Assembly (NCBI GenBank): GCA_023014485.1
Contig: JAJOZX010000484.1
Coordinates: 485,001-549,000, forward strand
Length of the DNA: 64,000 bases
Direction: 5' to 3'
Source: Bathynomus jamesi
Taxonomy: Eukaryota > Arthropoda > Malacostraca > Isopoda > Cirolanidae
Below, in pieces: positions 19,797 through 29,278 of this stretch. Made by a program: the position numbers and the translations under genes. The notes under the pieces were generated by a model that did no database searches, had not been told where the DNA came from, and saw nothing but the letters and a program-made list of their open reading frames with translations. The number at the start of each line of letters is the position of its first letter. Positions within the stretch are counted from its first letter, which is position 1.

Positions 19797-19937
19797 TCAA
19801 ATGTTATACTCTGCCATCACAGCAGCCACTGACGCTCCTTTCTCAAACTTTTCAGTTATCTCTAACTTCTGCGCAATAGTTAAACGCACTCTTTTCACCT
19901 TCTCACTACCACTTGTTCCCTGAGATACTTTCGGCAT
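19797..19937 (-). pseudogene. Tigger transposase N-terminal HTH
   Basis: Starts MPKVSQGTSGSEKVKRVRL and continues TIAQKLEITEKFEKGASVAAV to AEYNI, the Psq/CENP-B first helix-turn-helix. A TGA ends it; the next residues in the same frame still look like coding sequence until a second TGA near 19700. One frame change and one or two nonsense codons thus separate it from the main part. A longer open stretch upstream to 20042 lacks family similarity. Confidence 0.8.
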
Positions 19938-20340
19938 GATAATAAGACCACAGTTAAGCACAAACACAGTGAGCAGCAATGCAACACAGCGGCGAGGCGA
20001 CAAGGTACAGACTGGCCACATGTAAACAAAACACGAACACACGAAAACACGTGCGCGTCCGTCTCTCCTTTTTACGGAGTACTATTCTGATTTAACGAAC
20101 TACTTTAGTGTCATTCACGAATTTTGAGATTTTCTTAATTAAACATACCTTTAAATCGTTCTTCTCTTAATATAAATAAAACTAATCCAGTGACAGTTCC
20201 TTGATATACTCTGCTGAATACAATAGCTCAGTTTTATCTCTTTCAGTTGAAAGTAACTGTCTGCTTTTTGTTGTTTAATCAGTTGTTTATCTATTTATGT
20301 GCGCTCACAGACACTCTTGAGGCTTTTGATTTTCTTGATC

Positions 20341-20490
20341 GGTCTACGTCTTGGCCACTGTCGTAACATTGCTTATCGCCGATAAGCGAAACTAAGCGAC
20401 ATTTGGATGGATGGGGGATCGTCCTCTGCTTCCAGATGATGTAGCGACCCGTGGATCGGAACCCACGTAAAGCTGTAGGTCTCTTCCGTT
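20341..20490 (+). mobile_element. 5S-rRNA-derived SINE (probable)
   Basis: TCTACGTCTTGGCCACT, CGCCGATAAGCGAAACTAAGC and TTTGGATGGATGGG follow the order of 5S rRNA (GTCTACGGCCATACCAC, CTCGGAAGCTAAGC, CTTGGATGGG), including its A-box and C-box promoter region. Then comes ATCGGAACCCACGTAAAGC, TGTAGGTC, a block also found in the 3' UTR of LINE copies A to D. This is the structure expected for a SINE3-type element. Divergence from 5S is considerable. Confidence 0.5.
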
Positions 20491-20805
20491 ATATGATCTT
20501 AGATGTTGTGAAGGAGGTTAAACAGCCCAATAAAAATTTTATTGACCAGTCTTTTATGAGGAACTTTTTCCAAATCTTTCTTGATATCGAGATAAATAAC
20601 ATTCACTGGTTTCTTATTGTCAGTGTAGTTTATTACAATACTGGAAAAGTAACTAGTTACAGTACTGTCTAAAAAAAGTGGGACATTATTTAATCTACGT
20701 TAAAATACAAATATCTCCCATAATAAAGGTAATGTGTACAATTTTTTTTCCTAATTCCTTGTCAACTTCAACAACAAACGAACCGAAGTATTGTTTACGT
20801 AAATA

Positions 20806-21543
20806 CAGGGTGTTCGAAAAGTCCTGTCACCCCCTACAAAATTTATATATTGTTATACCAATTTTATTTTTGTGATTAATTGTATTTATATGTGGTAGGT
20901 GTAATTTAAGAAACAAGTCACTAGCAACATTACTTTAATTACAGTAAAGACAGTTATTTATTCAAAAACCGTTCACAGGCTTCATATCGTTTCTGCATGT
21001 TTGTATCGCTTAATTCATTAACAAATGATGGGTGGTATGGTTTCATGCCGAGATCTTTTGTCATGTGATCTCTCATTGTGGACATGGGGACTGCAAGTTC
21101 TTGTGATCGTTTCCAAAGTGATTTTTTCGGTGAACGAGCCACTGATGCAATCACACCTTCACATCGTCCTGCTCGCGTTGTTGGTCTTCCCGACCGTAGT
21201 CTGTCCTTGATGGAGCCAGTTTCAAGCAGCTTTTTCTCCCAGCGTAATACCATCTTGTTTGGTGGTGCAGCCTTATTGAATTTTGTGTTGAAATCATACT
21301 GGATATCATGCATCGTTTTGCCAGTATGTGACCTTTCATGAGCCCATGTGCTCATCACTATCCTTTCCTCTAGAGTGTAAGTGGACTGGTCTGCCATTGT
21401 TCACACAACTCTAATGCCTGGAAAAGAACAAAAATGTCAATGAATCACATATAAATTCAATTAATCACACAAAAATAAAATTGGTATTACAATATGTGCA
21501 TTTTGTAGGGGGGGGGGGGTGACGGGACTTTTCGAACACCCTG
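20806..21543 (-). mobile_element. Mariner-like element keeping only the DNA-binding domain
   Basis: Inverted ends CAGGGTGTTCGAAAAGTCC and GGACTTTTCGAACACCCTG (the right one reads GGGACTTTTCG), with TA on each side (20804-20805 and 21544-21545). Subterminal parts also match inversely (ACCAATTTTATTTTTGTG). It is 738 bp long. The only coding region is a 147-residue DNA-binding protein on the minus strand; there is no catalytic domain, so it would depend on a related transposase. Confidence 0.9.
20954..21397 (-). CDS. Transposase DNA-binding domain only (DUF4817/paired-like HTH)
   Basis: 147 residues, uninterrupted. TYTLEERIVMSTWAHERSHT to VLRWEKKLLETGSIKDRLRS, then GRPTTR, is the first HTH plus GRPR-like hook typical of arthropod mariner elements; a second HTH follows (SLWKRSQELAVPMSTMRDHM). 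It stops at FLNK with no DDE domain. The intact frame could yield a protein binding the element ends without cutting. That would resemble a repressor, but this is inference; ordinary internal deletion explains it equally. Confidence 0.75.
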   Translation of the reverse strand: MADQSTYTLEERIVMSTWAHERSHTGKTMHDIQYDFNTKFNKAAPPNKMVLRWEKKLLETGSIKDRLRSGRPTTRAGRCEGVIASVARSPKKSLWKRSQELAVPMSTMRDHMTKDLGMKPYHPSFVNELSDTNMQKRYEACERFLNK

Positions 21544-21619
21544 TAGAAGTTGTAGTTAATAGTATATGCGAGAAACTTTTCATTCGTGAGTTACTTGGTA
21601 TCCTGAGCAATACAAAACA

Positions 21620-22935
21620 ATGACCAGAAATAACTACAAAAACACTGCTGAGGTGATTGCTTTGCTTGAACATACTGCAAAATCAATTCGACAGATACCT
21701 AGTGACCTAAATATATCAAAATCAGCTGTACATCGAATCATACAGCAATACAATTGCAGTGACACTCTCGTGAACAGGATACATGGTAAAGTTGAGAGAA
21801 ATGGGATAAATACTGCAACAGGTGGCTAAAACTTATAAGAATTTGTAAAAAAAGCTCCAAGGAAGATGTCATATACCATTCAAAGAGTTGGAAAGCTGTG
21901 AGATGAAAATTTCTGCAAGAACAGTGAGAAGAAGCATAAGAAACGTGGCACTGACTGCATTCGACCATCTAAAGAGACATTGTTAACAGGAAATATACAT
22001 GCAAAGATGTTGCAATGGGCATGAAAGTACAAAGGTTTGATTGTAGACGACCGGAAACAGGTAAGATATTGGGAATGTACACTTCTTTTTCAGAAAAAGT
22101 CGTGCAAAGTTTGATTCATTTTCAGGAATGATTCAAAATATTCAAATATTTCGCAATCACTTCTAATGTACGAGTACTGTATATGTATATATAAAGTTCC
22201 CTTCTAACTCTTTGCTTTTTTGAAATACTGTACACCCACTTTACAAATTAAAAAATATTACAGCTATGAATAACTTTGCATGTTCACAGGTTCATTATCT
22301 GGGTGTTATTTTTTTTTTCTTGAGACATGTTAGAATTTTAGTTCGTTTTTCTCAGGTAATTTTTAGCGACGAGTCTCATTTTCTGGTTTCCGGAATTTGA
22401 ACACCTTTCTTGAGGGAAATGAAGGGTGCCAAGAGATCACCTATTTATATACCTTGCACCACGAAGCATCCTCAGAAGGTTATGGTTTGATCCTGCTTTG
22501 GAATCCATGTAAAAAAAATTTTGTGAATAGAAGAATGAATAGCCAAAAATATATACCATTTTTGAAGGAAAAGTTGTATCTCGCTAACAACTGGTTAGGA
22601 CGCAGAAAAATGATTGCTTCAACTAGATTTGGCTTTGTCATAAAACAAATGTAAAAACTGTTTTTGAGGATAACAGCAATGAAGTATTAGATTGACCAGG
22701 AAATTTACCAGATCTGAGTTCAATCAAGAACCTTGATTCCTTGATAATTTACCAGATCTGAATCCAATTAAGAACCAAGATTCCTTGATAAGGAAACGAT
22801 TATAAGACACCTTTGTAAGTGCTGGCTTAGAGTTCCAGAAATTACCAACATTTGTAAATCATTGGTGGAGTCGATGCTAAAACGAGTTAAAGAAGTTTTA
22901 CGAGAAAAAGAGGGTCACACAACGTATTAGAATAA
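21620..22935 (+). pseudogene. Tc1-like transposase, degenerate
   Basis: Begins with an HTH region (NTAEVIALLEHTAKSIRQIP, NISKSAVHRIIQQYN) at 21620-21829. A catalytic first block IFSDESHFLV is at about 22360-22390, and a middle open piece runs 22397-22654. Near 22690-22760 the block PDLxxIKN (the third catalytic region) occurs in a duplicated, broken form. Many stops and frame changes are present. Confidence 0.65.
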
Positions 22936-22999
22936 AAATACATCTACTGTATGACATACTTTTATTCAGTCCTAACTATGATATATCTAAAAATTCAAC

Positions 23000-24195
23000 G
23001 AAAATCAGCACGAATTCCAATCAGGAAGATCATGCCTATCACAACTTATAGAGCACTATGACAATATCCTAGATGCAGTGGAAGGCAATGAAAACTGCGA
23101 TTTCATATACATGGACTTTGCTAAAGCTTTCGACAAATGTGATCATGGTATAATAGTACATAAAATGAAACATATGAGAATAACAGGCAAAGTGGGAAAA
23201 TGGATCTAAAACTTCCTCAGAGAACGTCAACAGGTCGTAAAAATTCAAGGTATATCAGCATCAGAATTGGAAGTACGCAGCTCAGTACCACAATGTACAG
23301 TACTGGCCCCACTCCTACTCATTATCATGCTAACAGACATAGACAGTGAAGTAAACAGCAATATAGTATGGTAACATCCTTTGCAGACGATACAAAGATC
23401 AGCAGAAAAATCAGCGATGCAGAAGAGGTGGAGGCCTTGCAGAGGGATACGAACAAAATATACAAATGATCAGAAGACAACAACATGACATTTAACAGCG
23501 ACAAATTTCAGCTCTTGAGATATGGTGGAAATCAAGAATTTAAACAAACTGCATATTATGCTCCAGATAGACATAAAATTCAGAGACGCACGAAAGCGAT
23601 CGATTTGGGGGTTATAATGATTGGTGATGCGAAATTCGAGACATAAAATCAGATAGCGATAAACAAAGCAAAAAGAGTCGCGGGACAGGTACTAAGAACG
23701 TCCAAAATGGACAAGACAGTAATGATTCTCCTGTTGAAAACACTGATCATACCAAAACTTGAATACTGCTCAGTCTTGACGTTCTCATATAAAAAGGAAG
23801 AAACTAATAAATTAGAAGAAACTCGGAGACATTTCACAGCTAAGATTGATGGCAGCAAAGAACTCAAACTACTGGGAAAGACTACGTAAACTAAATCTGT
23901 ACTCCCTGGAAAGAAGAAGGGAGAGATACACCATAATATACACATGGAAAATGATCGAAAAACTGGTACAAAACCTCAAACTAAACCCAATTACCACCCA
24001 AATAACACTGGAAAATAGGGAAGGCAGAATGTGTAGTGTTCCAAAACTAAAGACCCGACAAGGGACCTCCTCAACACTAAAAGAAAGCAGGTTGATTGTC
24101 AGGGGGCCAAGACTTTTTAACCAGCTTCCAAAGGACCTCAGAAACGTTACAGGGATCAAAGTTGGAGTCTTCGAAAGAAGACTAGATGATTGACT
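23000..24195 (+). pseudogene. CR1-like LINE reverse transcriptase, degenerate (copy G)
   Basis: RT blocks in mixed frames: FQSGRSCLSQLIEHYDNILD, then FIYMDFAKAFDKCDHGIIVH near 23100-23160, SSVPQCTVLAPLLLI near 23280-23320, and SFADDTKISRKI near 23380-23410 (FADD active site). C-terminal open pieces lie at 23707-23889 and 23846-24193 (YSLERRRERYTIIYTWKMIE, FNQLPKDLRNVTG). It is a different family from copies A to F. 5'-truncated, with many stops. Confidence 0.8.
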
Positions 24196-24199
24196 TAGA

Positions 24200-24811
24200 G
24201 CGGTACCAGATGAGCCGCGTGTACCTGGCTTTGTGCGGTGGAGAGCGCAAGAGAGCAACTCGCTCCTCCACTAAGCCAGGTCTTGAGGCGTGGGCCACCA
24301 GCTTGACCTTCGTGTGAAGAGAGACCAACGTACGGAACTGCAACGAGGTTAACGAGGTTACGGTAAGGTAAAAGCAGTGTTCCATTTTTCTGGCTGGTAC
24401 TGTAGTTAAACATTATTTAATTTATCTGAAATGGTTCTCTGCGTGTGTTAAAAGCTTAATTTAACACATTTTGTAATAATTTCGTAATAATTTTGTAAAT
24501 GATTAGAGTCGTGTCCAGGGGGTGTTATTGGGTGTCTGTAACCCCCCCCACTGGTTGTCCCAGAAAAAAAAATTAGATATAGATTGTATATCTGATTTCT
24601 AAACTGTAAACCCTGTGACCAAGTTGGGGGCCTTTGATTATGTCATTCAAACAGTACAACAGCCTCAGCATCATGAATTGGCATCTTTTTGTTGCATCTG
24701 ACTTCACACTTCATGGTCATTATTTGGTCATGTAATGTCATATCAGTCTTATAGTGACAGAAAAGGCTCCTCCTGTCCTGAATTTAATACAAAATGAGTA
24801 GTAGTCAGGAG
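24200..24811. other. No recognisable gene
   Basis: Holds a short GC-rich hairpin-like stretch (24215-24290) and a C-run (24541-24550). No gene or transposon end identified. Confidence 0.45.
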
Positions 24812-25077
24812 TCAGTCATCCAACACGTTAACCATGGTCATTCGTCTTGGGTGGCGTCTTGCAAACATGGTGATAATGGTCTCCGCATCAATGGCGATGT
24901 CACGGTGGATATGCATTAGAGCCAACCCAGTCAGTCGTTCCGTGGCCATGCTGCAGCGAAGATAATTCTTCAAGCGCTTCAGTCCACTGAATGCTTGCTC
25001 TGCAGTGCAGCTGGTGACTGGTAGGCTGCAATGGATGCGGAGCAGCCTCTTGATGTTGGGATGCTTCCGGACCCCTT
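24812..25077 (-). pseudogene. hAT-type transposase C-terminus (ZMYM1-like dimerisation region)
   Basis: In a minus-strand frame with no ATG, the sequence reads IKRLLRIHCSLPVTSCTAEQ, AFSGLKRLKNYLRCSM, ATERLTGLALMHIHRDIAID to a stop at 24812-24814. The pattern LPVTS..AE..FS.LKRLK.YLR..M...RL..LALMHIHRD is the C-terminal dimerisation segment of hAT transposases and of domesticated ZMYM1-like proteins. It is open for about 88 codons back to a TAA. Two longer overlapping minus-strand frames in the same place are not the real one. Confidence 0.75.
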
Positions 25078-25359
25078 AGCAGGGCACGCAGCTTTGCCGT
25101 ACCCATTTTGTCCAACGCTGTAACCCCCCTGTTCCCATGTTCTGGATACGGCCCTGATGATCCACCAGTTTAACTCTGCCAAAGTTTAGCAACCACACTC
25201 AGAAAAAAATTCCTACTAAATGTTACAAAGTATCATATGGTAATGAAGCTTACACATATTGTAAACAAATAGCATTGTCAAAGAAAATTTCAAAACAGTT
25301 TTGATATTTGTAGAATTAGTCAGCGTCTCTTTATTGGTAATTGGTTTAGGCTGGAACTA

Positions 25360-25695
25360 CAGAATGTTCTATTTAAATGGAACCATAGGGAGTAATTAAT
25401 AATGTCTTTTTTTCTACAGATTTGTGAGGGTAAACGTAATGAAGGTAATAATAAGGTAATAAAGGTACCAATATCCTTTCCAATCTTTATTACTCCGTGT
25501 GGTTCCATTTAAAAGGGAGTAATAAGGATTGGAAAGCATATTGGTACCTTTATTACCTTTATTTACCTTCATTACCTTACCTTACCTTACCTTTATTACG
25601 TTATTATTACCTTCATTACGTTTACCCTCACAAATCTGGACAAATAAAGACATTATTAATTACTCCCTATGGTTTTATTTAAATAGAACACTCTG
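25360..25695. mobile_element. Fold-back MITE with TA target, 336 bp
   Basis: Ends CAGAATGTTCTATTTAAAT and ATTTAAATAGAACACTCTG, flanked by TA at 25358-25359 and 25696-25697. The arms run almost the whole length (for example GTGAGGGTAAACGTAATGA against TCATTACGTTTACCCTCAC). The centre has tandem TTACC blocks. It is non-coding; the TA target and ends suggest a mariner-mobilised MITE. Confidence 0.9.
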
Positions 25696-25699
25696 TACA

Positions 25700-26214
25700 A
25701 TGATAATGGATAGTTTGAACCGCTTGCTTTGCATTTTTACACAGTACATTGATGTTAAAGAACTTTTTCTCAGGATAAATGGTAATCTTTTAAAATCGTG
25801 AAACGAATGCAAGTTATATGGATCTGAGTCATTTTGTAAAAGTAAAAAAGTTTTACAACGATTCAGTATTTATCTCAAAAAAATAAAAATCATGACAAAT
25901 TAAAGAAACAAAAACTGCGAAATGAAGTAACTGTTTTCGTAAAATGTAAAAATAATTTACTCTTCTGTTACAGAAATATACAGTACAAGTTTAACCAAGT
26001 AACAAATTAATCTACTATTGTAATCTAATTCGACAGTTGTTATATTTTACATAATTATTAACAGTTTTCCTTTAAAGTTTTTAAAATTACCTTACAAATT
26101 GAATGACACTAAATGACAATAAACGAAATGACTTATAACGAACCATTAAATATAGCCAATCATCTAAATAAGTATTTTGCTACCGTGGGAAAAATATACA
26201 GCTAATCTTGGTAC
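25700..26214. other. No recognisable gene
   Basis: AT-rich DNA without recognisable signals. Confidence 0.5.
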
Positions 26215-26305
26215 CCGGTCGATTCGCCGACGGACGTTTTGCCGACAGACATTTTGCCGACGGACGTTTCGCCGAACGGACGATTCGCCGAATGGACTGT
26301 CATTA
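26215..26305. repeat. Short minisatellite, about 15-17 bp unit
   Basis: Five degenerate units of GCCGACGGACGTTTT / GCCGAACGGACGATTC in an otherwise AT-rich context; the GC content stands out. Confidence 0.8.
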
Positions 26306-26461
26306 ATATTTCTATGACAAAATACACACACATGTTATTAATGGTTATTATTAAATGTTATTGAATTATTTTGTTAAAATATTAAATTATGTTAAATTGA
26401 GTTATAGACGCTTGACGTGAAAACATAGATACCTTTTTTAAATAAATTTATATCGATAATA

Positions 26462-26517
26462 CTATATAAAATGTTTATCTATCTATATCTATATATATCT
26501 ATCTATCTATCTATCTA

Positions 26518-26578
<61 letters not shown>

Positions 26579-26592
26579 TCTATCTACATCTA
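26462..26592. repeat. (TATC)n and (TA)n microsatellite
   Basis: Mixed TCTA and TA tract, into which the following mariner element is inserted; the tract resumes at 27515. Confidence 0.95.
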
Positions 26593-27514
26593 CAGGGTGG
26601 GCGGAAAGTAGCTCCCTATTTTGGATTGGTAAAAAATACGTATATTATCCATTTATTTCAGAAGAAATAATATGAAAAGGTAGGCATACATGGTAGGTTT
26701 TCTCTAAAATTCAATGTGGGCTCCAATTCTTTCCACCAGCTTCTGGAGCCGCCCAGGAATGGCGTCCACTGACTTTTAGCAGGAACTCCGGCGGGATGGA
26801 GGACATGACTTCCGAATTCGGTCCTCCAGTTCTTCCAATGTCCTCGGTTTGGGTGCGGTAGACTTCTTCCTTACCCACCCCCAAAGAAAGAAGTCGCACC
26901 GTGTCAAGTCGGGGCTCCTGGCTGGCCATTGATGTGGACCACGACGACCCATCCAACGCCCAGGGAAGTGGGCATCCAGCATTTCTGCGCAACACCATGA
27001 ATGCTGAGCGGTACCTTGCTATGTTGCGAAACGAGGTCTGGCCGGTTGTCAGCACATGGGAGAACATCGACGATCTTTATGCAAGATGGCGCCCCTCCGC
27101 ACTTCGCTCTTGTTGTCCGTGAGTGGCTGGATGCCCACTTCCCTGGGCGTTGGATGGGTCGTCGTGGTCCACATCAATGGCCAGCCAGGAGCCCCGACTT
27201 GACACCGTGCGACTTCTTTCTTTGGGGGTGGGTAAAGGAAGAAGTCTACCGCACCAAACTGAGGACATTGGAAGAACTGGAGGACCGAATTCGGGAAGTC
27301 ATGTCCTCCATCCCGCCGGAGTTTCTGCTAAAGTCAGTGGACGCCATTCCTGGGCGGCTCCAGAAGCTGGTGGAAAGAGTTGGAGCCCACATTGAACTTT
27401 AGAGAAAACCTACCATGTATGCCTACCTTTTCATATTATTTCTTCTGAAATAAATTGATAATATACGTATTTTTTTACCAATCCAAAATAGGGAGCTACT
27501 TTCCGCCCACCCTG
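26593..27514 (+). mobile_element. Fold-back DD41D mariner element, 922 bp
   Basis: Ends CAGGGTGGGCGGAAAGTAGC and GCTACTTTCCGCCCACCCTG, flanked by TA on both sides. Arms of about 387 bp (26593-26979 and 27128-27514) are reverse complements and both contain the 3' half of one transposase gene plus the terminal repeat. A unique centre (26980-27127) adds an upstream part. The element is thus a transposase 3' half duplicated head-to-head, the kind of product expected from faulty gap repair. Confidence 0.9.
27001..27402 (+). pseudogene. DD41D mariner transposase, C-terminal half
   Basis: FMQDGAPPHFALVVREWLD, GRRGPHQWPARSPDLTPCDF, then FLWGWVKEEVY to the stop. Between the D of QDGAPPH and the D of LTPCDFF lie 41 residues, the spacing of the rosa-type DD41D group of Tc1/mariner. 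The first catalytic D and HTH are absent. A frame change at about 27085 separates it from the upstream piece, which reads NTMNAERYLAMLRNEVWPVV. The left arm encodes the same C-terminus on the minus strand (26711-26982), also frame-broken. Confidence 0.85.
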
Positions 27515-27902
27515 TATATCTATCTATATCTATATACTATATATATATATATCTATCTATATATATCTATCTATATCTATATATATATATATCTATCTAT
27601 ATCTATATATATATCTATCTATATCTATATATATATATTCTATCTATATCTATATATATATATATCTATCTATATCTATATATATATATATCTATCTATA
27701 TCTATATATATATATATATCTATATCTATATATACATATCTATCTATCTATATATATACATATCTATCTATCTATATATATACATATCTATCTATCTATA
27801 TATATATACACATATCTATCTATCTATATATATACATATCTATCTATCTATCTATATACATATCTATCTATATATATATATCTATATATATCTGATATAT
27901 AT
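27515..27902. repeat. (TATC)n/(TA)n microsatellite
   Basis: Higher-order mixture of TCTATCTA and TATATA. The open frames across it have no meaning. Confidence 0.95.
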
Positions 27903-28320
27903 ATCAGTTTAACGTCTGTTGTAGGTAAGCTACTGAATCAATAATTAGGGATCGTATAGTCGAACACTTAGAAGTGCATAATCTGGTTAGAAATACGGAG
28001 CACGGTTTTAGGCGAAACAAATCTTGCTTAACTAATCTTTTAGAATTTTTCCAAAGCGTGGTTAACGTTTACGATAGACATCGGGCGGTTGATGTAGTGT
28101 ATTTAGATTTTCAAAAAGCGTTTGACACCGTGCCGCACAAAAGACTGATTGAAAAAACTAAGGCTCATGGAATCAGGGGTGTAGTAATAAATTGGCTAGA
28201 AGAATGGTTGCGAGGCAGGAAACAGAGGGTGGTCGTTGATGGAGCGGAGTCGTGTTGGGCTAATGTAGCGAGTGGCGTTCCTCAGGGTTCTGTATTGGGA
28301 CCCTTGCTTTTTCTTATATA

Positions 28321-29278
28321 AGCACACCGGACAAAAAATTAGTCACCCCTCTCAGAATGTACCTAATAACGTGTGACGGCGCCTCTGGCCTTGATAACCG
28401 CACGAATCCGGCGAGGCAGAGACTCTACGAGGTTGTGCATATACTGAACATCGATTTGCTGCCACTCGTTCATCAGCCGGTCCCGAAGTTCCGCCAGAGT
28501 CCGTGGGTGTCTATTCCTGCGCTTCACTTTCTGTTTCCAGCCTGAACAACACCTTCGACGCATTCAGGATTAAAGGCTTCATTGGACCTACGATGTACTC
28601 GTCGCCTCCCATCATTGGAGAACAAACAAAAACGAGACTCATCGGACCAAATTACACGTTTCCAATTTGCCGCAGTCCAGTTTTTGTGCCTCTGAGCCCA
28701 TTTATAACGTGCCAATTTGTGACTTGCTGTTAACAGCGGCCTCTTCCGTGGTACCCTGCTCCAGATGTCCATCGCATGCAGTTCTCTTCGCAATGTCCGT
28801 TCGGAAATTGGTCGCTGGAGAACCTCATTGGTTTCTTGGAGCAATTGTTCTCTGGTTTGAAAAGCAGTTACTAGACGAGAAACATGGCGGCGGCCCCTAT
28901 TGTCGAGAATTGTTTTCCGGCCACAGTTACGCCGTCGATTGTCAGTTGATTGCGAACTACACCACTCTTTGTAAACTCGCTGGACAGTACGCGTTGACAC
29001 ACCAACAAATTGGGCTACTTCAGACATTTTGTGTCCGTGGGCTCTGCCAAACACGATGGCTCCTTTTTGCCACTGAGTAACGTCTGCCTCACGACCCATT
29101 TTGCAGACTATATCCAACACACACTTTGTTCTTCACCACCTCACGAAACAGATCTGATCCTGTGTGCTACGTCACCGCTACTTGTCACTTACCAATGCTA
29201 CATCAGCGCCCTCTGTGTGACCTTGAACTTCCTACTATCGGTGCTATTAGGGGTGACTAATTTTTTGTCCGGTGTGCT
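28321..29278 (-). mobile_element. Tc1-like element inserted in LINE B, 958 bp
   Basis: Ends AGCACACCGGACAAAAAATT and AATTTTTTGTCCGGTGTGCT, perfect inverted repeats continuing to AGTCACCCCT. TA flanks both sides (28319-28320 and 29279-29280). The same LINE in copies C and D reads CTTATATATATTAACG without the insert, so the TA duplication is directly visible. Internal transposase on the minus strand is deleted in its middle. Confidence 0.97.
28524..29099 (-). pseudogene. Tc1-like transposase, N-terminal two thirds
   Basis: The likely start is the methionine of MGREADVTQWQKGAIVFGRA; seven residues upstream in frame lack similarity. It has a Tc1/Tc3-type HTH (8-55: EVAQFVGVSTRTVQRVYKEW), a second HTH (about 85-115) and the first catalytic block VIWSDESRFCLF, with its D. 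It then runs to RRVHRRSNEAFNPECVEGV and leaves the family. The central DDE part (second D and the E) is deleted. A C-terminal remnant follows in another frame (28363-28530: HPRTLAELRDRLMNEWQQID to RIRAVIKARG). Confidence 0.85.

Larger units (their letters stand above)
17777..20165 (-). mobile_element. Tigger/pogo-like DNA transposon
   Basis: The left end CAGTAAATCCTCGATTTAAC follows a TA at 17775-17776, as expected for the TA target, and is followed by repeated CTTAAATCG blocks. The right boundary is not resolved: near 20092-20106 GATTTAACGAACTA recurs in the same, not inverted, orientation, with CTTTAAATCG further on. The minus-strand transposase in between is interrupted. Confidence 0.75.
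20664..22985 (+). mobile_element. Decayed Tc1-like element hosting a mariner
   Basis: A degenerate plus-strand Tc1 transposase (21620-22935) is preceded by ACAGTACTGTCTAAAAAAAG at 20661-20680, which resembles a Tc1 terminal repeat. The opposite end near 22945-22985 (ACTGTATGACATACTTTTAT) is only loosely its inverse. The mariner at 20806-21543 sits in the 5' untranslated part. Confidence 0.5.
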
